Shown here: in pieces, positions 4,588 to 7,172 of the stretch
Position numbering within the stretch: the first letter of the stretch is position 1
Layout: every line of letters begins with the position of its first letter
Origin: Nanobdellota archaeon
Lineage (GTDB): Archaea > Thermoproteota > Nitrososphaeria > Nitrososphaerales > Nitrosopumilaceae
Direction of reading: 5' to 3'
NCBI GenBank assembly: GCA_012030815.1
Contig: JAAUVF010000042.1
Span: 1-7,172, forward strand
DNA length: 7,172 nt
Notes under the pieces: generated by a model
Database searches by the model: none
Told to the model about the DNA's origin: nothing
Seen by the model: the letters and a program-made list of their open reading frames with translations, nothing else
Made by a program: the position numbers and the translations under genes

Positions 4588-5640
4588 TCATACATAAGAC
4601 ATGCCTTTGATTTTTTCAAGAGCGGCAGCCGACATATTCTCCCTCAGTTCATCGTTGCCCAGATAAAGCAGTGCCTTTTCTCTGAGCTCTCTTGGTCCAT
4701 CGTATGTGGCAATTGTGTCGCCAAATAGATTGTCTAGCTCCGGCCTATGGTCCGTCAAAACGAATCCGCCGCAAGCTACAGCCTCTATTACACGAGGATT
4801 GATAGAGTATGCTTCGCCGAGTGCAATATCTTTTGTCTCTTGTTCAAAATCCCATCCGTATGTTCTGTGAATATTAAGCAACACCTTTGATCTTCTATAG
4901 TACTCTGCAACAATGGTGTTGTCTACTATTCCATCGGAAAAAGTTGTTTTCTTTTTGATTATATCTATGGATTCTCTGTCTTCAATAACCGACGTATTTG
5001 CAAATATTGACAGGTCAAATCCGCTTGTGTCTAGCTCTCTTAGGAGATTGATTCTCTCTGGAAACAATGTTCCACAAAAGAAAACCTCTTTTTCGTATTC
5101 CTTGTTGCCGCCAGACAAACTCTTGTGCCAGTGTATGTCATTTGAGTAGCACGGCGGGGCGTAAAATACGAACTTGTCTCCGTTTGGATTTAGGCGATCT
5201 GCGTGATTTCTCTCGTTCGTAAACACCACATCGAAAAATGGAAGAAGCTGTTCTAGAGAATCATTGATATACGGAGCTTCTGTGATATATCCACAAACAA
5301 TTGTATTTAATCCGATTGCATTGCAGAATTTATGAACCTCGTACAGTATTTTTTGTGGAAACTTGCTTCCATCTACGAATACGACAACATCGGGTCTCTT
5401 CTCCCATATATCAAGAAGGAGTTGGCGAGCGGACCATGCAATTCCATCGTACATCCCGCCTACTACGGTGCTGTGTTTTTCCTTGAGCCACTCATTTGCT
5501 GCTTCATAAAATACAAGATAGTTGTGAAATGGAAATCCAGAAACCTCTACTTCATCAACCCTGCCAAACGACATGAGAATATTTCTGTACACATCGAATG
5601 TCGAATACACTGACCCTGGCGCTACAATATGAACTCTCAA
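4588..5640 (-). CDS. Glycosyltransferase, GT-B fold, CgeB-like / group 1 family
   Basis: This 350-residue protein probably transfers a sugar from a nucleotide-sugar donor to an unknown acceptor. The N-terminal half looks like a Rossmann-type domain (MRVHIVAPGSVYSTFDVYRN, then PDVVVFVDGSKFP at about residues 83-95 and VFTNERNHADRL near 140). The second half begins near KEVFFCGTLFPERINLLREL and carries the signature of the C-terminal donor-binding domain, INPRVIEAVACGGFVLTDHR (about residues 280-299) followed by PELDNLFGD, as in CgeB-like proteins. There is no membrane segment or signal peptide, so it acts in the cytoplasm. The start is TTG 5640, five bases after GAGGAG, 11 bases downstream of the preceding gene. 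Set among tail genes, it may glycosylate a virion protein such as the tail tube. That acceptor is inferred from position alone. Confidence 0.85.
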   Translation of the reverse strand: MRVHIVAPGSVYSTFDVYRNILMSFGRVDEVEVSGFPFHNYLVFYEAANEWLKEKHSTVVGGMYDGIAWSARQLLLDIWEKRPDVVVFVDGSKFPQKILYEVHKFCNAIGLNTIVCGYITEAPYINDSLEQLLPFFDVVFTNERNHADRLNPNGDKFVFYAPPCYSNDIHWHKSLSGGNKEYEKEVFFCGTLFPERINLLRELDTSGFDLSIFANTSVIEDRESIDIIKKKTTFSDGIVDNTIVAEYYRRSKVLLNIHRTYGWDFEQETKDIALGEAYSINPRVIEAVACGGFVLTDHRPELDNLFGDTIATYDGPRELREKALLYLGNDELRENMSAAALEKIKGMSYV

Positions 5641-5651
5641 TCTCTCTCCTC

Positions 5652-5982
5652 TTATTTCTTGGTGAACACAAGGCTATCTTTCTCTTTTGATGGCTTTCCA
5701 AAGTACACTTCCATGTACGGGAGAATGCGCGGCGCATTGCTTACGGAGACAGTGCTATTCGGAATAACCGCATAGTATATTCTACCTGCGGCAATGTCGG
5801 CAGGAGCATCAGGGTCTTTCTCTATTGAGCTATCTCCGATATAATTCACCCTTGCTCTTCCTTCTACCATGCTTGAAATAACATCATCAATGTTAACTCT
5901 TTTTGTGTCGCTTGCGGGATTAATCTGCTCTTCCGCATCGCTGATTGCTGCTTCTGCCGTCTCTTCTTGTTTTTGTTTTCAT
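5652..5982 (-). CDS. Small unknown protein of the tail operon, frame broken near its start (ATG-started part is 5652-5870)
   Basis: The recognisable reading ends at TAA 5652-5654 and has an ATG at 5870 giving 72 residues (MVEGRARVNYIGDSSIEKD to KDSLVFTKK). The same frame is open upstream through a sensible acidic region (QEETAEAAISDAEEQINPAS, then DTKRVNIDDVISS) up to about 5978. An ATG at 5982-5980 overlaps the previous gene's TGA as ATGA, the usual coupling in this operon, but it is one base out of register. Removing one A from the run at 5976-5979 would start the protein there, as MKQKQEETAE, and give about 109 residues. No Shine-Dalgarno sequence supports the 5870 start. I do not recognise the family. 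Its position between the tail terminator and later tail genes suggests a small virion or assembly protein. Confidence 0.6.
5976..5979 (-). other. Frame break at the start of the small gene (A4 run after ATG)
   Basis: ATG AAA ACA AAA ACA reads out of frame and stops after 20 codons. Dropping one A from this run, or an equivalent change in the neighbouring A5 run at 5970-5974, joins the ATG to the long open frame ending at 5652. It resembles the homopolymer breaks in the tape measure gene. Confidence 0.55.
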
Positions 5983-6425
5983 GATATATTGTCCACTACT
6001 ACTATTGAAATGGGAACCCAGTAATAAGAGAACTTTCCTCTTTCCATCAATGCAATGGGTTCCACATTTGAGATATAGGAATGTAGAACTGTGTTTCCAA
6101 GTGTAGAATCTGGCGCTACGGATAGTATAAAATCATCTACCATATCGCGGGCCAATGCACTATAATGTTGAAGATCGGTACTAGATATTCTGAAAAAGAA
6201 ATGGCAATCAACTGACCACCCCATTGTGATTGCGCCGAATTCGACATTTGCGTTGTCCGAAATTCCTCCTCCGAACACAAGGAGAGCAGCTTTTTGCTCT
6301 ACGTGCGATCTTGTTTGGATGAAATCGAATATACCTTCGTCTTCAATCCTACAGGTGTCCTCATCAAAATCGAAGTTGTCAATTATAAATGATTGAACGG
6401 CACTCAGTGTTGAAGCCAGTGTCAC
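5979..6425 (-). CDS. Tail terminator-like protein
   Basis: This 148-residue protein has the size and neighbourhood of siphophage tail terminators (lambda gpU type), which cap the tail tube and form the joint to the head. It begins TLASTLSAVQSFIIDNFDFD. A mixed alpha/beta body follows, with ALLVFGGGISDNANVEFGAI and a strand-rich middle (WSVDCHFFFRIS). It ends with a strand pair, KFSYYWVPISIVVVDNIS, where a central W/Y-rich strand close to the end suits this fold. The start is GTG 6425, overlapping the previous gene's TAG by one base (TAGTG), with AGAGG about nine bases upstream. Its stop overlaps the next gene's ATG as ATGA. The call is from order and general sequence character, so tail completion or another connector protein remains possible. 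Confidence 0.6.
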   Translation of the reverse strand: MTLASTLSAVQSFIIDNFDFDEDTCRIEDEGIFDFIQTRSHVEQKAALLVFGGGISDNANVEFGAITMGWSVDCHFFFRISSTDLQHYSALARDMVDDFILSVAPDSTLGNTVLHSYISNVEPIALMERGKFSYYWVPISIVVVDNIS

Positions 6426-7072
6426 TACGCCATACCTCTCGTTATCTCTACCCCTGTTTCTCTCGCTCTTATTTGAAGATTGCCGAATGCGACTTCTGCA
6501 AAATCATATGCTCGATCACCAGTTGGGGACAATCTTACAACATCAGATTTTCCAGTTGAGTTTCTACCCTTACGAGTCGCGGCAGACTTTTTTATTGCAA
6601 AAGCAACCCTTAGCTTTTGCTTATCGTCCATATCAGAGAACTCTTGTTTTGTCTTCATCCACTCAACAAGAGATTGCGCTGGAACATTTGCATTGAGCCC
6701 GTTCTTGATAGAGTATGCTCTAACTTCATGACTCTTTACTACGTATATTCCAGGGGCTACTCTTTCTTTGTAGAACGAACCCTTGAGCGTACCCGTCCTG
6801 TTGATAGGCTCTACTGCCCTTTGTAGCTCCAGTATTCCTTCATCGGCAAGCTGCGATGCGATTATATCCCTCATTGCTGGCGCTGCGAATATGTGAAATG
6901 CGCCTACATCTTTTGTTGCGGCAGAAAGACCAACGGCATTTACATATATATCTGGTCCGATACCGCTTGACCTCGGGGTCAATCTCAACCTTTCTGCAAC
7001 TGGTCTGATTTGGGCGCGCGCAGACGAAAGAAACGATCTTGTCCTAGCCGCAAGTCCAGAAAAGAATGACAT
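6425..7072 (-). CDS. HK97-gp10-like head-tail joining / tail-completion protein
   Basis: This 215-residue protein reads MSFFSGLAARTRSFLSSARA from ATG 7072. I prefer that start to the ATG at 7144 because the upstream gene's TAA overlaps it as TAATG, and because the 24 extra residues would lie over that gene's coding sequence in another frame. A helix leading into LQRAVEPINRTGTLKGSFYK resembles the Ala-x-x-Pro-x-x-TG-x-L pattern of HK97-gp10-family proteins. It is followed by strands (GIYVVKSHEVRAYSI) and a basic stretch (AIKKSAATRKGRNSTGKSDV). Proteins of this family lie immediately before the tail terminator gene, as here. It ends at TAG 6425-6427, coupled to the next gene. It is somewhat longer than usual, with an N-terminal extension of about 60 residues. 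Confidence 0.65.
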   Translation of the reverse strand: MSFFSGLAARTRSFLSSARAQIRPVAERLRLTPRSSGIGPDIYVNAVGLSAATKDVGAFHIFAAPAMRDIIASQLADEGILELQRAVEPINRTGTLKGSFYKERVAPGIYVVKSHEVRAYSIKNGLNANVPAQSLVEWMKTKQEFSDMDDKQKLRVAFAIKKSAATRKGRNSTGKSDVVRLSPTGDRAYDFAEVAFGNLQIRARETGVEITRGMA

Positions 7073-7172
7073 TATATCATCATAATCTTTTTTGAGGGAA
7101 CGAAATTTTCGATGATGCCGGAGATTTTGCCATGAATGCCCCATCGTATAAGAGGCTCTTCTGTCTCAAACG
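7072..7172 (-). CDS. C-terminal end of an upstream virion gene (partial)
   Basis: A frame open from the right edge encodes at least 32 residues, including EEPLIRWGIHGKISGIIENF and ending VPSKKIMMI. It stops at TAA 7072-7074, overlapping the next gene's ATG by one base. The tight coupling and sensible residue composition support a real gene. In siphophage order this would be a head-tail connector or adaptor protein, but 32 residues are too few to identify it. Confidence 0.55.
   Translation of the reverse strand, partial: FETEEPLIRWGIHGKISGIIENFVPSKKIMMI

Noticed and set aside
7073..7144. Upstream start (ATG 7144) for the HK97-gp10-like gene
   Set aside because: It has no ribosome site, and the added 24 residues overlap a credible upstream coding frame that ends in TAATG at 7072.

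Overview
The window is a piece of the late structural region of a tailed dsDNA bacteriophage or prophage, most likely a siphovirus. It has a TP901-type tape measure, a gpG/gpGT-like tail assembly chaperone with a frameshift signal and a short tail tube protein, and no sheath gene is seen. The host uses sigma70-type promoters and Shine-Dalgarno starts (GAGGAG, AAGGAG, GAGG). Nothing in the sequence lets me name the host. Composition is moderately AT-rich, and AGA and ATA codons are common.

The morphogenesis genes are all on the minus strand and read from the right edge to the left. They are: the end of an unidentified gene (7072-7172), an HK97-gp10-like head-tail/tail-completion protein (6425-7072), a tail-terminator-like protein (5979-6425), a small unknown protein (5652-5982), a CgeB-like glycosyltransferase (4588-5640), the tail tube protein (4131-4526), the tail assembly chaperone with its -1 frameshift product (2294-2979), and the tape measure protein (2290 to beyond position 1). 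Short overlaps (TAATG, TAGTG, ATGA) couple the first four genes. The glycosyltransferase is an unusual passenger in a tail operon and may decorate a virion protein.

The tail tube and chaperone genes are normally close together. Here about 1.15 kb (2980-4130) separates them, and its content is on the plus strand. A plus-strand promoter with perfect -35 and -10 hexamers, 17 bp apart, fires into about 390 bases with no convincing gene but with about nine local stem-loops, so this is probably a structured RNA. A 340-base A-rich tract with recurring ACAAAT and ATGAGT words follows. Then comes a second promoter, a 69-residue orphan gene (3889-4098) and a strong hairpin over its stop codon. Facing away from the RNA promoter is another perfect-consensus promoter on the minus strand that drives the chaperone and tape measure genes. 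The two promoters lie in inverted-repeat arms. This insert is the most novel part of the window.

Three reading-frame breaks fall in or beside A-runs: two in the tape measure gene and one at the start of the gene ending at 5652. They look like single-base homopolymer indels, either sequencing errors or decay. The frameshift in the chaperone is different: it has a slippery heptamer and a downstream stem, and looks programmed.
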